From NCBI GenBank assembly GCA_009761415.1, contig QUOL01000010.1, forward strand, positions 1,302,001-1,366,000: a stretch of 64,000 nucleotides of DNA, read 5' to 3'. Both the position numbers and the translations under genes were made by a program. Under the pieces are notes generated by a model. That model saw nothing but the letters and a program-made list of their open reading frames with translations, ran no database searches and was not told the DNA's origin. This stretch comes from Sarcomyxa edulis (lineage: Eukaryota; Basidiomycota; Agaricomycetes; Agaricales; Mycenaceae). Below are positions 44,732 through 57,344 of the stretch, piece after piece (position 1 is the first letter of the stretch; every line of letters begins with the position of its first letter).

Positions 44732-46902
44732 TCATAGAGGTCCGTCCAACGCATACTGAGAAAAATGGGGCTCAGGGAAATACCTCGCCCGCACAGTCCT
44801 GCCTCCGAAATAACGTCCATCCAGCTCTCTCACTGTTTTCCAGGCGCCGGCTGGACCTGCAAACAATACAAAAATTCGGACAGCGTCGTCGGGATGAGGT
44901 GGCGGCGGGTGCACTACATGTACCACGACGCGCTCGACAGTGCCGTTCTTCGAACATTCGTCACCTTGAGAAAAATTAGAAGTAATTAGACATTTATAAT
45001 CATCAACGGTCATCTAATACATACCAATTTCCCCTCGCAGTTCCTCATCATTGGCATCCTCCGCACCAACCATGTTAGTGAGCACCACTACTCGGCTCGG
45101 CTCACCGAACCTCTCCCTATCCTCCCTCGTTTTTGCGTCTTCATTGTTATTGATGATCTTGCCCATTTTGGAACCCACCCCCAGGCCCTTCCCACTTGGC
45201 CCAGCTACAGCTGTCTTTCCGGCTTTAGCTTTCCCACCTTTGCCCTGAGATACTTGTTCCACTGTTAGGGCATTGACTATACCAGACCCATCAGCACCTA
45301 AGCCCTGGCCCTCCTTGTGACCCCATTTAGCCATCAGCCTTGCCGCAAACCCATGAGGATCAGGTCTAGATATCGAATGTTAACGGCAAAGTACGTATAG
45401 AGGTACAAGGGCCACAAACTTTTTCTCTTCCTCATGAGTGGGCCCAGGTGCAGCGGAGGAAGATGACCCAGAGGAACCCCCTGCAGCCAGAGCTCCAAGT
45501 TTTGCCGCGATAGCAGCGGCCGCTTTGGCCCTGTCCTGAAATGTAGTTGGAATAGTCCCAGGAGGTCCAGGTGGTGGTGGAGGAACGGAAGGCGGAGCAA
45601 AAGGGTTGTATGCCAGTGTAGGTGGTTCCGGTTGATGGTATGTTTCGAAAGGCGGGGGAGCAGCGCCAGGAGCAGAACCCATGAACAGACCGGGAATGGC
45701 GTCCTCATCCTCGTCTTCGACAAATGGAACGGAAGAATGCGTCGTCGGAGTAGGCGTGGGGATGGGTGCGGCTGGGACTGGAACTTGAGTGAAGGTCGCC
45801 GGAGAAGGTTGTCTGCGAGCAGCTGCCAAGGCAAGGCGGCGTTGATACACCTCATCGATACTCAAATCTCGGGGTATGACAGCCGGTGGAGGGTCGACAG
45901 GAGGGACAGCTGAAGTACTGCCGATTCCACGAGAAGGTCCCTCGTCATCCCTGGACCAACGGTCATAATGCTCTTCGTATCTTCCTGTTACACAAAGTTG
46001 TTGAGTCAAGTGTGATTTAGACGAGATGAGTTCAAACCTGTTTTACGAGGCCGCTCATCATCAGATTGGGTGCCATCACTGTCAGAGTAGCTAGCACTGC
46101 GCCTGTATCGTTTCCTGTCCTCAAGACGTCGTTGCTCTGCCAATCGTTCTCGCTTTTCGATACGATCTTTTTGTTTCCAAACTTTGTATTCGTTGTAGTC
46201 GTTTGGTCGCAATGGATCATACTGTTCCAGTGGATCCCAAGCTACGACCAAGGGAGCATTCCTGTTCTGGAAAAACGGTAAAAATGTTGTTGTAGAAAAT
46301 TTTGTCCATGTAGAGTGACTCACTTTTTTGCCCTTGCCCTTGCCTTTCCTCTTGTTGTGGGATGCCTTGAATCCATTGATATCTTCATCAAGAATCATTG
46401 AGGGAGGTTTGACCTTCTTTCCCCATCCTTGTGGTGCGACTTCTTGTGTTGTAGCGTGGCTTGGTTCTACTAGCGAAGGTGGTGCGAATACAATAGCCGT
46501 GGAGGACAATGTCGCAGGCAATGTCGACGTTAATGCAGCGCCCACAGGTAAACGCGGAGCAGCTGGCTTTGCCTTTTGTCCGGGATTTCGGCGAACGGGA
46601 GCGAAAGCAAGTGCAGCGGACCACCCTTTTATGCATTGGATGGGAATATTGGTTTCAATAAACGGGTTCTAACGTATGCAATGGTGCAGCAGATGAAAGA
46701 AGATACCGGCTGTGGCCTTTACTGAGGCAGCTTGTCCTGAATCTACCACACTTGGTGGTGCAATTGGTGCAGTTGGCGCTGCAGCTGGAGCTACTTTTTG
46801 AGGCTCTGTTGCGGTTGAGATAGGCTGAGAAGTAGAAGACGAGAAAGTAGTTCCAGATGAAAACTGGATTCCACCGTAGAGACCTCCTGCTCTGCTCGAC
46901 AT
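44732..46902 (-). CDS. RBM17: SPF45/RBM17-like splicing factor (G-patch and RRM/UHM)
   Basis: The start is at 46902 ([17 protein letters not shown]). A disordered N-terminal third contains [14 protein letters not shown], then [20 protein letters not shown] and the charged helix [20 protein letters not shown], both conserved in SPF45. A long Pro-rich linker leads to the G-patch ([20 protein letters not shown]), which would activate a DEAH helicase. The C-terminal UHM-type RRM starts [31 protein letters not shown] and REFDGR-like [19 protein letters not shown] give the R-x-F loop that binds ULM peptides of SF1, U2AF or SF3b1. The end is unusually short after the RRM. Roughly six exons. It acts in 3' splice-site choice at the U2 snRNP stage. 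Confidence 0.92.
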
Positions 46903-47024
46903 GATGGTGGTGTGGGTGAGAGTTCAAAATAAAAATAAATTACACAAATAAATATCGCGTAAATCCAACGTAAAATCTTGCAGCCTTCAAGCCTATATAT
47001 ACACTCTATATCTTATCCTATCCT

Positions 47025-50000
47025 CTACTTTTTACTTCCCTTTTTTCGCTTCACCTTTTTCGTGACCGGGAGCTCTTTCTCGTCTTCGCTCGCGTCATCC
47101 GCCTTTCGTTTTTGCGCAACACCTTCGATACTCTGCTCTGGTTTTGCGGGTGATACTGTCGAACATATCTGGCCGATCTGCCGACACATCGTCAGAATGG
47201 CGACTGAGCTTTTGAACCGTTCAGAAGCCGCCAGTTTGCTATGCAGTACGTCCCAGGAACTCGGATCCCAGATCGTCGTGACGTCAGTTGGAGAGGGAGC
47301 GAGGCGTTTTGTTTGACGGATAGCATGAAGAGCCAGCTTGAAAAGATCTTTCATCTGGGGTGATGTTAGTACCACCTTGTCATCGCATGCGCTGGAAATG
47401 AGCTCGAACAACGCAGTTCGAAGGGACGTCATGAAGGAAAGAGCTTCTTCGTGATGATCACTCTAGAAGATGACTACTAGTCAGACAACTATCACGCAAA
47501 ATGAGGATGGACCGACTGACCGATGGAAGTTGGGTGAGGACATATTGCACAAGCTGGAAGGCCTGACATTGTCGGTAGACATTGACTGCCTTGCTCGATA
47601 GAGTGACGAGGTCATCTCGTAGACTCCAGCTTATTGCAGGATACCGGCGAATGAAGTCCTGGAAGAAGCCGGTGTTTAAAGCCGAATTTTTACGGGTGAT
47701 GAAGTCCTCGAGAGACAACCGGTATTCTTGTAGAACTGGCTCTTTGACTCCGGTGTGGAGAAGCACTTTCGAAACCCACAGACTACAGTGGCTCAATGTC
47801 GACAGCATATCCGACGAGTGCGTCTTGCGAGCCCGAGTATGTAACTCGTCCAGGACACTTGTGGCCCGCGTGATACCCACTGGTGGAACGTCCTTGACTT
47901 TTCCTAAGCGAGTCTTGAGCAGGCCCTTTGCTTTATCTGATAGCTGCTGCTCGTCTGTGGTAGAACCAGCGATTAGCTCGACTAGGGGTAATATGACGCG
48001 AACGAGATGAGGGCTTGTCGGTTGCTTCTTGATGAAGATATCGATGAGATCGAGAACCCGGTTTTTGAAATGAGTCGCTTCTCGCTGAGCGTCGACATCT
48101 GTGACATGTACTATTGAGATTATCTGAGCAAACGCCATACACCAGGCGACTAACCTTTTCCTGATTTTTTCTCATCAGCACGAGATCTGAAAACGGCAGC
48201 AAGATGTTCGTCAATGGCCATCATCTGGTCGTCGTCCATAAGATCTTCGTCGTTGTCGTCTGAATCGTCATCCGAATCACCCGTTGCTGCTTGAATTCCG
48301 TTGACCTGCAGCGCGTCTTCGATCTTCTTTCGGAGTTCCATGTCAATGTCTTCCTCATCGCTGTCTTCGTCTTCTAGTACGACGACGTCGTTATCGCTAG
48401 CCTCAGTTCCAGCGTCCTCGTCAACTTCCATGTCTTCGTCGACGTTCTGTAACTCATCGGGTTGAATGTGGTCCAATTGCTGATGGAGGAAGCGTAAGCA
48501 TTGCTATAGAGTGCGCGAAGAATTGCGCGACATACGCTTAAGATCAGATCGATAGTCGACTCTTCCACAGCTCCAGATATCAAAGAGAAGACCTGATTTC
48601 CGACTGTTCGCATATACGCAGTAGGTTTCTCCAAAAATCCTATGATGATATCCACAAACACATCAACAGGTTCAGGGGTGACTTCGGGCGGCGTTTCACC
48701 AGTATACTTGAACTCTTTCATTTGTTTCTTGTGTTCTTTAGCAAACATGCGTCCGGATGCATCTATACATGCCTATTCTTCGCGATTAGGGCTAAAAACA
48801 CGATCTCGATTACGCTGAGAAACGCACCTCCAACGCATCGGAATCCGCTTCTTCCTGCTCATTTGCGCAGTATTGCTGTAGAAGCATGGCCATGAGGAGC
48901 AGTTCGACTCCTTTTGCTGCATCATGTTGAGGACCAGATACCTGAAAAAGAGACGATCAGTCTGAGAAGTATAACATGGACAAACACGTTGGACAGCGGA
49001 CTTTCTGCACATTGACCAGCACTTGCTGTGCCTTGTTGCACAGCGCCTTGTCATCTTCGTCGATTTCTGTGAAGAGAGCAACATGTTTCATGTCTTTCTC
49101 CAACTCCTCGATTGTAGTAAGGACTTTGGACACCCAGAACTCTCCGTCAGATGCCACAGCAGGGACCTTCATCATCTTGCTGTCACCTACTGGTGGCATA
49201 AATGAGTCGATCAAAGGAATTGGTCGGGAAACACAAACCAGATTTGACAAGAGTCGTCTGCGAAGTCAAATCGCCCAAGCAGTTCAGCAGTCGAGCCCTG
49301 CATGATTGCTGGAGCTCTTCAGAAAACACCGGGGTAGGCAGAACGTGTAACTGTAAACAAATCAGTTATTGGCTATTCAAGCTAGGCGGATATGTGGAGA
49401 CGCACTGCTCGGTATTGACTCTTCGGTGACTTTTTCTTGATGGAGAACAGGCCGTTCACGACAAACCAGTCCAATATCGACTGTACCCATGCATCTGCCT
49501 TGGGAACAGCACCGTTGCGGATCAGAGCTGCAAGCTGGTCGATGATCCAGGACCTTCGAGAGTTGATAGCTTGGATATCCGTCCTACGAGAGGTTCAGAT
49601 GCCAAATCAAGGTGAATGAGAGCAAGACCGACTTTTCAGTTGTTGGTTCATTTATCAGACCAAGAAGGTAGTCAATGTACGACTGGATGCCTTCGGTATC
49701 CATTGAAGTAAGTATGGCTTCAACAGTTTTCGTCTTGGTGAGTTTGTCGAACTGATGACTGCCGTTCACTCCAGTCAGCTGAAGGATAAGCGCAAACCCG
49801 AGAGTAGGATTTTTCTCCACGGATACTTGAATGTCGGTGACCTAAAGCACAATTATGATTAGCATTTAGATTGACGAGCATGAGTCGACTCAGCGCACCA
49901 CTTGTCTGGCCACTTTGTGCAGATAGCGGTCCTGTTTGGATAGATGGTTTATCCACGTTCTCATGAAGTTTTTAGTGAAAAGCATGGGCATATTGGCGGC

Positions 50001-51249
50001 GGTCACGCGGGGTAAAGCCTTTTGAAAGATCTGGAAGCCCCAATATTTACGTTCCAAGGAAGACGTCGAGGAAAACAAGGATTCTAGAAAGGAGAAAAAT
50101 TCAGGGATGTGCAAGGATGTGCTTAGAAGGGGGACGAACCGTCTACGACAATTCTGAAGAATTCCTGGAACGATCCTTCAGTTGAAGCGACCGAATCAGG
50201 ACCCGGGAGCAGTTGGTCTAGGATTATATCCCAAACAAAGTGTACTTGCGGTTTCCATGATCCAGCAGCAGATTTCGGCACATCAACAGAATCGTCATCC
50301 TCTGCTGTAGATTCCTAGATTGAGAGGCTTTAGTACGGACTGCTTTCAGAAAAGGTTGACTAACCTTTAGAATTCGTGCAAGAGTTTGAAGATTGGCCGT
50401 GCTAAGTATATCAGGGGTTTTGAATGCAGGAGAAAACGCGTTTCGCCAATCTCGCTTGGGATAGAGACTTGAAAGTTTGAGAGCGATGGCCACTTTGTCC
50501 GGTGACCAGTTCTTGTTTTCTACGAAAAGTGTATTCACGGTAGATTCAAGGGCATCCTCCTTCCAAGTTACATCAGAGGCCGCAAGTGCATCGATAGCAA
50601 GACCGATTGTCCACCATGCACTCTCCCGTAGCCAAGACTTCTTTTCTCCGAGTGCGGGAAGTTCGGAAACAATTTCGTGGAAACTAGTTGCTGTAGATGG
50701 GGGAAATGTGGAGGTAGGAAGGGGATTCGTCCGTACTATCAGACCAGATTTAATTATTGCGGTGAAACCGAAGAGACGGGCGAAGAGGATGTCTCGTTCC
50801 TCTTGACCGGTCATGTACCCTTGTATTTTGGAAGTGAAAATGACAATGGAGACGATTTGAGAGCATGTGACTGTATCAAGTCTCGATAGAAGCTGAGGGA
50901 GAAACAAGAAGGTTAAGCAAACTCAGGAGACTTTTTCAAATAGAATTACCTCTGTCAACGCTACGGCAAAGCCTAGTCGACTGCTTTCACGAGGACTTGC
51001 GAGTCCTCTGACCAGTCTCCGGATTGAATAAGATACATCTGGTGCATTTAGCGCGTCGAGACCGTCTGTTTTGAAATCCTCATCTTCTTCCTCTTCATCT
51101 TCTTCGTCTGAACTTTCTGGAGGAGTGTTTTTTGGGATGAACTGTGCTTGAAATTGTTCCAGCGCAGTGACGAGTTTTACAGAGGAGGTGATACGATCCT
51201 TTTTTGAGGCAGAGGACAAGTGCCAGAAGAGAGGTAGGGTGGTAGCCAT
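47025..51249 (-). CDS. POL5: Pol5/MYBBP1A-like nucleolar protein (DNA polymerase phi family)
   Basis: Start at 51249 (MATTLPLFWHLSSASKKDR). This long HEAT-like helical protein of the nucleolus promotes rRNA synthesis and ribosome assembly; despite the name it is not an active polymerase. The N-terminal family motif is DRITSSVKLVTALEQFQ and, after an acidic patch (SSDEEDEEEEDEDF), YSIRRLVRGLASPRESSRLG. Repeated helices follow (ERDILFARLFGFTAIIKSGL, LLGLINEP, LQQQLAA-like segments). Near residue 750 a very acidic region (DEDSDEEDIDMELRKKIEDA, then GDSDDDSDDNDEDLMDDD) marks the usual Pol5 acidic block. The C-terminus is basic and ends TKKVKRKKGSKK, a nucleolar signal. There are about fifteen exons, most with 50-60 nt introns. 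It is divergent from the FMP52 gene. Confidence 0.92.
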
Positions 51250-51463
51250 TTTAAAATGGTAGTGTTACAATTCGGAATTTAATTTTTGGACTGTTCGGTT
51301 TTTGGTTTTTGGTCCGCTGTTTGATTCACAAGCCTATAACTGTCTCACGTGATTCGTGCAAAAGTAGCACGCGTCGACCCAGTCCGTCCTAGCAGCAGTC
51401 ACTTGCGTACTTAGTAGCAACTTAGTACTAGTAAGTACTCAGCAAACACCCCAAATCCACGCA
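51250..51463. promoter_or_regulatory. divergent promoter region, POL5 and FMP52-like
   Basis: The start codons are 214 bp apart. The middle carries direct repeats of ACTTAGTA/AGTACT (51405-51440) and a TTTTTGGTTTTTGGT run next to POL5. TCACGTGA-like CACGTGATTC lies at 51346-51356 and could be an E-box. Confidence 0.4.
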
Positions 51464-52527
51464 ATGGCATCCTTTGGTCAATCAGCTCTTCTCATCGGTG
51501 CCACTGGGCAGACTGGAAGAGTCCTTCTCAAGAACCTCCTGTCGTCCTCTCGGTTTACCCGCGTTGGCGAATACGGCCGCAGAATCACGCCCATTGACAC
51601 CATTCCCAGTGCGGGTAAAGAAAAACTGGAGCAAAAGGTCATCAACTTTGAAAAGCTCGGTGAATCGGGGCTGAAGGACGGTAAATGGGACGTCGTATTC
51701 ATCACGTACGTCAAAGCTCTGCCCTCGCGCCAAGGCGAACTTCTGACCTTACCTCGCTAGCCTTGGAACAACCAAAGCGCTCGCTGGGAGTGCAGCTGCA
51801 TTTGAGAAGATTGACCGAGAGTAAGCGTGATACTACCCCTTCTCAGGACTCTCATGAGCATCGTCACAGATATGTTATAAACGCCGCCCGCGAGGCCAGG
51901 GTCGATGGCCACTCTCAACGCATAGTTTATCTCTCGGTAAATGCACTGTGTTAAGACGATTAGCTCTATTCACCGTATTAACAAGCAAAATAGGCCTCCG
52001 AAGCCAACTCATCTTCCTCATTCCTGTACCCCAAGTAATCATCTTGATCATGTTATATGAAGCGTTTCTAATACAGTCACAGGAGTAAAGGGATGACTGA
52101 AGAAGGTCTAGCCAGCCTCGGGTACAATGACCTCATCGTCTTTCGGCCTGCTTTGTTGAAAGGTGCTAACAGAGCAGACTCCAGAATTTTAGAGACCATC
52201 GCCGGGTAAGACTTCCCGAGATCACCATCATGCAACACTTGCTCAAATCTTACCTGACATTCACAGAGGCATTACTGCCGCATTATCTCATTTCACCTCT
52301 TCCGTAGAAATTCAGGTAGGAACTACTTATGCCACTCTTGGCACAGTGCAGTAGTTCATATGCATTCGTCACAGATACCGGTCCTGGCCAAAAGCATGCT
52401 CCTGGCGGGCGAGCTTGGTTCTACAGGATTACCTGCCGTCGAGGCGTCACAACAGGGGAAAGAAGGCGAAAAGTTTACGGTAATTCGCAACGCTGGTGCA
52501 ATAGAACTTGCAAAGACCGAGGCTTGA
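51464..52527 (+). CDS. FMP52: Fmp52-like atypical short-chain oxidoreductase
   Basis: About seven exons encode a protein of around 240 residues. It starts MASFGQSALLIGATGQTGRV; GATGQTG is the Gly-rich NAD(P) loop of atypical short-chain dehydrogenases, here not preceded by a strong membrane segment. Further family blocks are WDVVFITLGTT, YVINAAREA, RIVYLSASEANSSSSFLYPK and GYNDLIVFRPALLKGANRAD. It ends VIRNAGAIELAKTEA. The SYK-type catalytic lysine sits in YPKSKG. Relatives are the mitochondrial outer-membrane protein Fmp52 of yeast and TIP30/HTATIP2 of animals; their substrate is not established. Location on mitochondria is by homology only. Confidence 0.88.
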
Positions 52528-52693
52528 AATATCCCCACTGGTAGTAAAGAGCATTGTGTATGATTGTTAAAACATTGTGAACCTCGGAAGACTCCAGCAT
52601 AATTGATACTGTCTGCGTGTCGCGTCTATAAGCTGTAACGTGCCAGTGGTAGATTGAGATTCACAGAATAGGAGTATGCGAGACGGTGCAAAT

Positions 52694-53578
52694 CTAGTCA
52701 ATATGCATCCAGTGGCCCTTTGTTCCAAGTCGACACTTTTCACAATCCGCACGAGGGCCCATCGTAAACCGCTGCCTCCGAGTCGGTGATAAGGGGACAT
52801 GTGCATACGATTGTCCTGGGGAGATGCACATAGTCATCGAAGAGGATGATGGTGAAGAAGGTTTAGACATGGACCCGAAAGGATTTTGGTGCCTGACGGG
52901 TGTGGCAGGTGTTGCAGGAACGATGTTAATGGTGGGGTATAGAGGTGGCTGTAATGTAATGTTCGAAGGAGGCGTAAATGGAGTTTCGTGATAGTGTGCT
53001 CCATGCGCCGGGTATTCTGTAGCAGGCGCCGTATTTACTCGAATAAACGTACGTGAAGGTCGGCGAAGAGGAAGGTGCGATGCTTCCGTAGCACGGCGCT
53101 CAATCTCGTCAGGCTCCACAGCCTACATAGAGGAGACATTCAGAGAGTTACAAAATAGATAGTCTTCACATCGCGCTGGAACAGAGGAAATTTGACGAAC
53201 CATAGCCTCGTCCATAGCCTCGTCCCCTCTATTCTCATGCATAACATATGGATCTGGTCCTACGGGTAACAACGGACTTTGGATAGTCAAGCCACCAGTT
53301 TGCTGAACCCAGTCTTCGGATGGAAACCGGCTACTGTTCGTCGAATGTGCACCGTCGGAGTGGCTGTATCCAGTCGAGGTAGATGACATATCATCACCGA
53401 TAGCCACTGAGATGCGTTTCTAGTATGATGTGACGATAAGAGGCGTCAAAGAGTGTATGCAAGAAATGCACGTACAGAAGGACGATCTGAGGGGCTTTCG
53501 GCGTCTGGTGAGCGAGACCTTTTGTTGGAATAGGTGCGCATGGTTCGGAAGGACGAGGTGTGTACGTCGATTTCCATT
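52694..53578 (-). CDS. basidiomycete protein of unknown function, disordered
   Basis: I do not recognise a domain. A short first exon starting at 53578 (MEIDVHTSSFRTMRTYSNKR; ATGs at 53587 and 53533 are alternatives) ends in SPSDRPS and splices to KRISVAIGDDMSSTSTGYSH. The next exon is Ser/Asp-rich with EDWVQQTGGLTIQSPLLPVG. An intron from GTTCGT at about 53200 to ATGTAG joins DEAMDEAM to AVEPDEIERRATEASH. The last exon is Pro-rich (HETPFTPPSNITLQPPL) and ends with a Cys/His-containing tail, PRADCEKCRLGTKGHWMHID, that could form a half zinc site. The repeated C-x2-C and the final H suggest metal binding or dimerisation, but this is a guess. It converges with FMP52 166 bp away. Confidence 0.65.
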
Positions 53579-53917
53579 TGTATCATCAAGTACTTTTGAA
53601 TTTCCTGAGGAAATAATTTGAAAGCAAGGTAGACAATTGCGAAAGAAAGCAAAAAAATTGGAAGCAAGTTGAAAGACGAGTGGCGACTCGGACGCGTCTA
53701 AGAAAGCTCTTTTAATTTATTCAAAACTAGATGTCACGCGACATCACAATCACCTCATCAATAACTTTCAGTCAGTGCAACGTTCAAGTGCAGTTACATA
53801 GCAAACAATGGGAGTGGTGTATTTTCTCGAAACCTTCATACAGTACAACATGTTCTAACAACCTGCGTAGATAGCTTCAGGGTATCACTTTTATCCACAA
53901 GATTATTCCGGGGGCCT
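53579..53917. other. spacer between the unknown protein gene and trehalose phosphorylase
   Basis: These 339 bp hold the promoter of the disordered-protein gene and the 3' UTR of the trehalose phosphorylase gene, both on the minus strand. The minus-strand frame runs open upstream of the start at 53578 to 53667 with a hydrophobic MLPIFLLSFAIVYLAFKLF stretch ending in a TTTCCTCAG acceptor-like site, so it may instead be an intron end. Confidence 0.4.
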
Positions 53918-56692
53918 CTACTTAGATCCTTGCATATCCAAATCAGTGCGCGGTAATTTCGACTCGGTCGCGTCGTACGGTTCTCCAGTCTCAGCACGGA
54001 GAAGATCGTTGAGCCAGGCCCCGTTGGGCGCCAACTTTGCGCCGCGATGGTACATGACGGCTAGGTATAACCATGCTGCGGCGTTTCCAACCGTGCCGAC
54101 CTCGTCTGAGACGTGCGTCCTGGCGTACTGGCTCACTTTCCTGTACAGCGCTTCGTCAGTGTACAGGTCGAACAAGTGTTTCGCGACAGCATCATTATCG
54201 CCAGGAGTGGTGAGGTAGCCGGATTTGCCATGCTCGATCTGAAGAGGAATGCCACCAGTGCGAGAGGCGACGACGGGAATGCCGGCGTGTAAAGCCTCGG
54301 AGACTTTGACTTCGAAGCCTTCGCGGGTGGATAGCTGAAGAGCGATCCTAGCGTTCGCTAGAAGACAGTTCAACACTACAAAAATGGATCAGTCCATCGT
54401 CCCATCGTCACACACCTATGACCAAACTTACATTGATCACTGGGAGGGATCCTCATAACTACGATATCTTTGGCGTACTGCTTGTACTTGTCCGATGCGA
54501 TCAGCTGCATGATCTGATCATAGATGATACTAGCATCAGGATCATCAACAGCACCGTGGCCACAGACCAACAGTTGAGGCCATTCGTCCTTGCCAAGTTC
54601 GCTCGAGCCAGTCTCAAGAAGTTTGCGGAATTTGACGTATGAGTCGATGACGTTAGGAATCCCTTTCGATGGATCGAAACGAGCGACTTGTACGAGATAA
54701 TCGCGCTCGGGCCATTGCAACTCGTTCATTCTCTCCTTCAAGCAGAGGTTGCGGAATTCGCCCATGTAGAATTGAGAGTCCCAGGGGTCCAATTCTTTGT
54801 TCAAGCCATCGAGCCTGTAAAGGGGACATCAGCAAGTGCGTTCCATGAAGACTGTTATCGGATATATCCACCAATCAGTAGCAGCACCCAGGAGGGCCAC
54901 CTTCTTAATAGGAACATCACTGGGTACGAACTTGGCAACCGGGTGACCTTTGAGAGGAGATAAGCGACCCTAATAGGCAAGGTTGTGACGAGGGAAAACG
55001 CACTGATGAAGAGATCCGCAAGTTGGATGTTTTTCCACAAGTATTTCCAAACTTCTTCTTGGGGCGATCCGGGAACACCAACCAGATCGCTACGAATTTC
55101 GATGTGCGAACGGTAGATGATGGGAACCTCGGGTCTGACCTTGCGAATAAGCGGGATAAGACCTGGCATCTGGGGGTCATCTGAGGAACGAGTCATCATT
55201 GATTAGATTTTCTTGTGGTTAATTATAGCTGGGACATACCGACGAAAGCGATATCTACACCACCAGGTGCAAGAGGTCCTCCTTCTGCTGTCCAGCGTAA
55301 ACCGTTCTTGAGAATCCAAGCGTCAAATTCGTCTTCTGCCTGCTTATTGAGGCGAAGATCAGGTGGAGCGACACCTTGCAGGATGTTGTGGTTGTTCTTG
55401 GTTGTTCGGAAGACGCTCGGGGACGGGTTTGGGACATACCTATATGGTGATGGGAGATATGTCAATTGGTGCGATCGATATGTGGGGGTGGGGTAAAGTT
55501 GCCGGTCCCCGCGGATTAAAAAGGGAAACTACTAACCAAGCAGCATCGACGTCCAATGCAGTCAAGAACCTAATCAATGCATGTCGCATCTATCGCCGCA
55601 TGTGAGTACTGGAATATTCCACGCAGTATACCATGACTCACAAGAGCGACACCCCCTGAGAATATACATTAGAATGGAGATCCTATTGAGGAATGTTAGA
55701 TTTACTCACCTCCTTGAGGAGTGGAGGAGAAAAAGCCAATTTTGACCTTTTTCTCGCGGAGCTCATCCGCCAGTTTGACAACGGCATTCCAGGTTTTGAT
55801 TCCAACGGTCTTTTTATACTCATCCAAGTCATCTATCAAGTGAATTTTCCCTCCAGCGTCAACGGCCACTTGATTACGGGGGCCGATGCTAAGACGCGGG
55901 TTGTTGCCGGGACCAAAGTACATGATGCACTTTCTCGCGGCCGAATCAGCCTGTTCATCAAGAGTACGAGGAATTGGAAGGCGGTCATTGACACCGACTT
56001 GAAGATGGGAAGAATCCGCGAGTGGGTTCTGAACATAGACAGTAGGGGTTTCGGCGCCTGAAGGGACATAAGATCCGGTGGTCGAGGAGATGCGATGTTT
56101 TATATTGGGACGTGTCAATGAATCAGTATGGAATGGCTTGATGTTGAAGACGATAGGAACCACATCCATGTCAAACCAAAGACGGGTGCAGAGATTTGGG
56201 GACTGTCGCGACGGTTCAGTACCTTGTCAAAACATAAGGGAAAAGGCCTATGCTGACTTCTCTGAGAAGTGAAAGAGTCACCCCGGCGCCAAGGAACTTG
56301 CAGAGATGGTCGCTAGAAAAGTTGCGTAGGGTCTGCAGGACATGGTTCTCTATGCTCTTTGCAACCTTTTCGGGGTCATTAGGCTCATACGCAATAACGG
56401 CCGATGCAAAATCGGTGCTGTAGACGGAATCGTGTATGGAGACGGCGATCTCTAACGATGATCCACTGTTGATGACGGTCCCAGCAATACCAGCCCACAT
56501 AGGCTGTGAAGGGGAGGATTAGATGGATCGTGAACACAAAGATGGAAGGCGATCTGGACTGACAGTTAAACTGGCGAAAGCGGGTACATTCAGCTTGGGC
56601 CTGCTACCGGTAGAGACTGCGGAGGATAGACGGCGCCTAATGGCAGCAGAGGCGACGGACTGGAATTCATGATGCTGGGCGGTAGGAGACAT
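53918..56692 (-). CDS. trehalose phosphorylase, retaining (GT4 family)
   Basis: Start at 56692 (MSPTAQHHEFQSVASAAIRR). Some nine exons encode about 740 residues, the size of the enzymes known from Grifola, Pleurotus and Lentinula. It reversibly splits trehalose with phosphate into glucose and alpha-glucose 1-phosphate in the cytosol, feeding carbon storage during fruiting and stress. The first domain has SSTPQGGGVALMRHALIRFL, with the Gly-rich donor loop, and GVDIAFVDDPQMPGLIPLIR. The second has YLVQVARFDPSKGIPNVIDS and LVCGHGAVDDPDAS. The GT4 E-x7-E signature lies in STREGFEVKVSEALHAGIPV, followed by VASRTGGIPLQI. The last segment (TDLDMQGSK) is acidic. Neurospora CCG-9 is a relative. The start was chosen by homology of the N-terminus. 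Confidence 0.93.
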
Positions 56693-57344
56693 TGTGGTGG
56701 GAGAAGATAGGATAGATGGTCGAGGATTATATAGGAGTGGTACAAGCTTCCGCTTCGCAACATGCTGCATCACCCCCAAGCACCAGTAAGCAAAGTACCA
56801 CGACCTGGTTCTAACTGGGTTAACCTGGTTCTCATGTTATTTCGGGCCTCAAGGCTCCTCAAGGCCCCAGGGATGCGATGGGCTGGAACACTTCCATAGC
56901 TAAATCAAGAAATATACCTTACTGCCACTCCGCGAGCCTCCGTGGGTTGCCTAGTACTAGGAGAAGACCGGGAGTTTGAGTCCGACGATATCAATAATGC
57001 TAAGCAGACAACTAGCAACGATGTACGAGCTTAAATCCGCTCGAGGTGGATCCAGAATACTCAGATACATAGGCCAGCATGTTATGTTCTGCAACGACGG
57101 AGATGCGATGAGCCTGGGTCACGGTGGAGGAGATGAAGGGGAAGCAGGTGGCTGGGGTCCCTCGTACTGCATATCCTCCATGTCTCCAACACTTCAATTT
57201 CCTCTATCTTCTTTCTTTCATACGACCATCATCTAACGGCATATCACTAGCAAATTAGGTCAATTGAAGACCACCTGAGACCTGTCTTCACCATCCTTTC
57301 GTCTTTCATTCATCCTATTGGCCCAAGTCTTTGTAGGTTTTCTC
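56693..57344. other. divergent upstream region, trehalose phosphorylase and TFIIB-like gene
   Basis: No gene is seen in these 652 bp. The part near 56693 holds a TATATAGG string on the minus side (about 56730) in a position fitting a promoter of the phosphorylase gene. CTGGTTCTAACTGG/TAACCTGGTTCTCA repeats at 56804-56835 and CTCAAGGC repeats at 56848-56865 are short direct repeats of unknown meaning. Confidence 0.4.

Noticed and set aside
45632..45913. Plus-strand frame antisense to SPF45
   Set aside because: It lies within the Pro-rich linker exon of SPF45, whose GC-rich sequence opens all frames.
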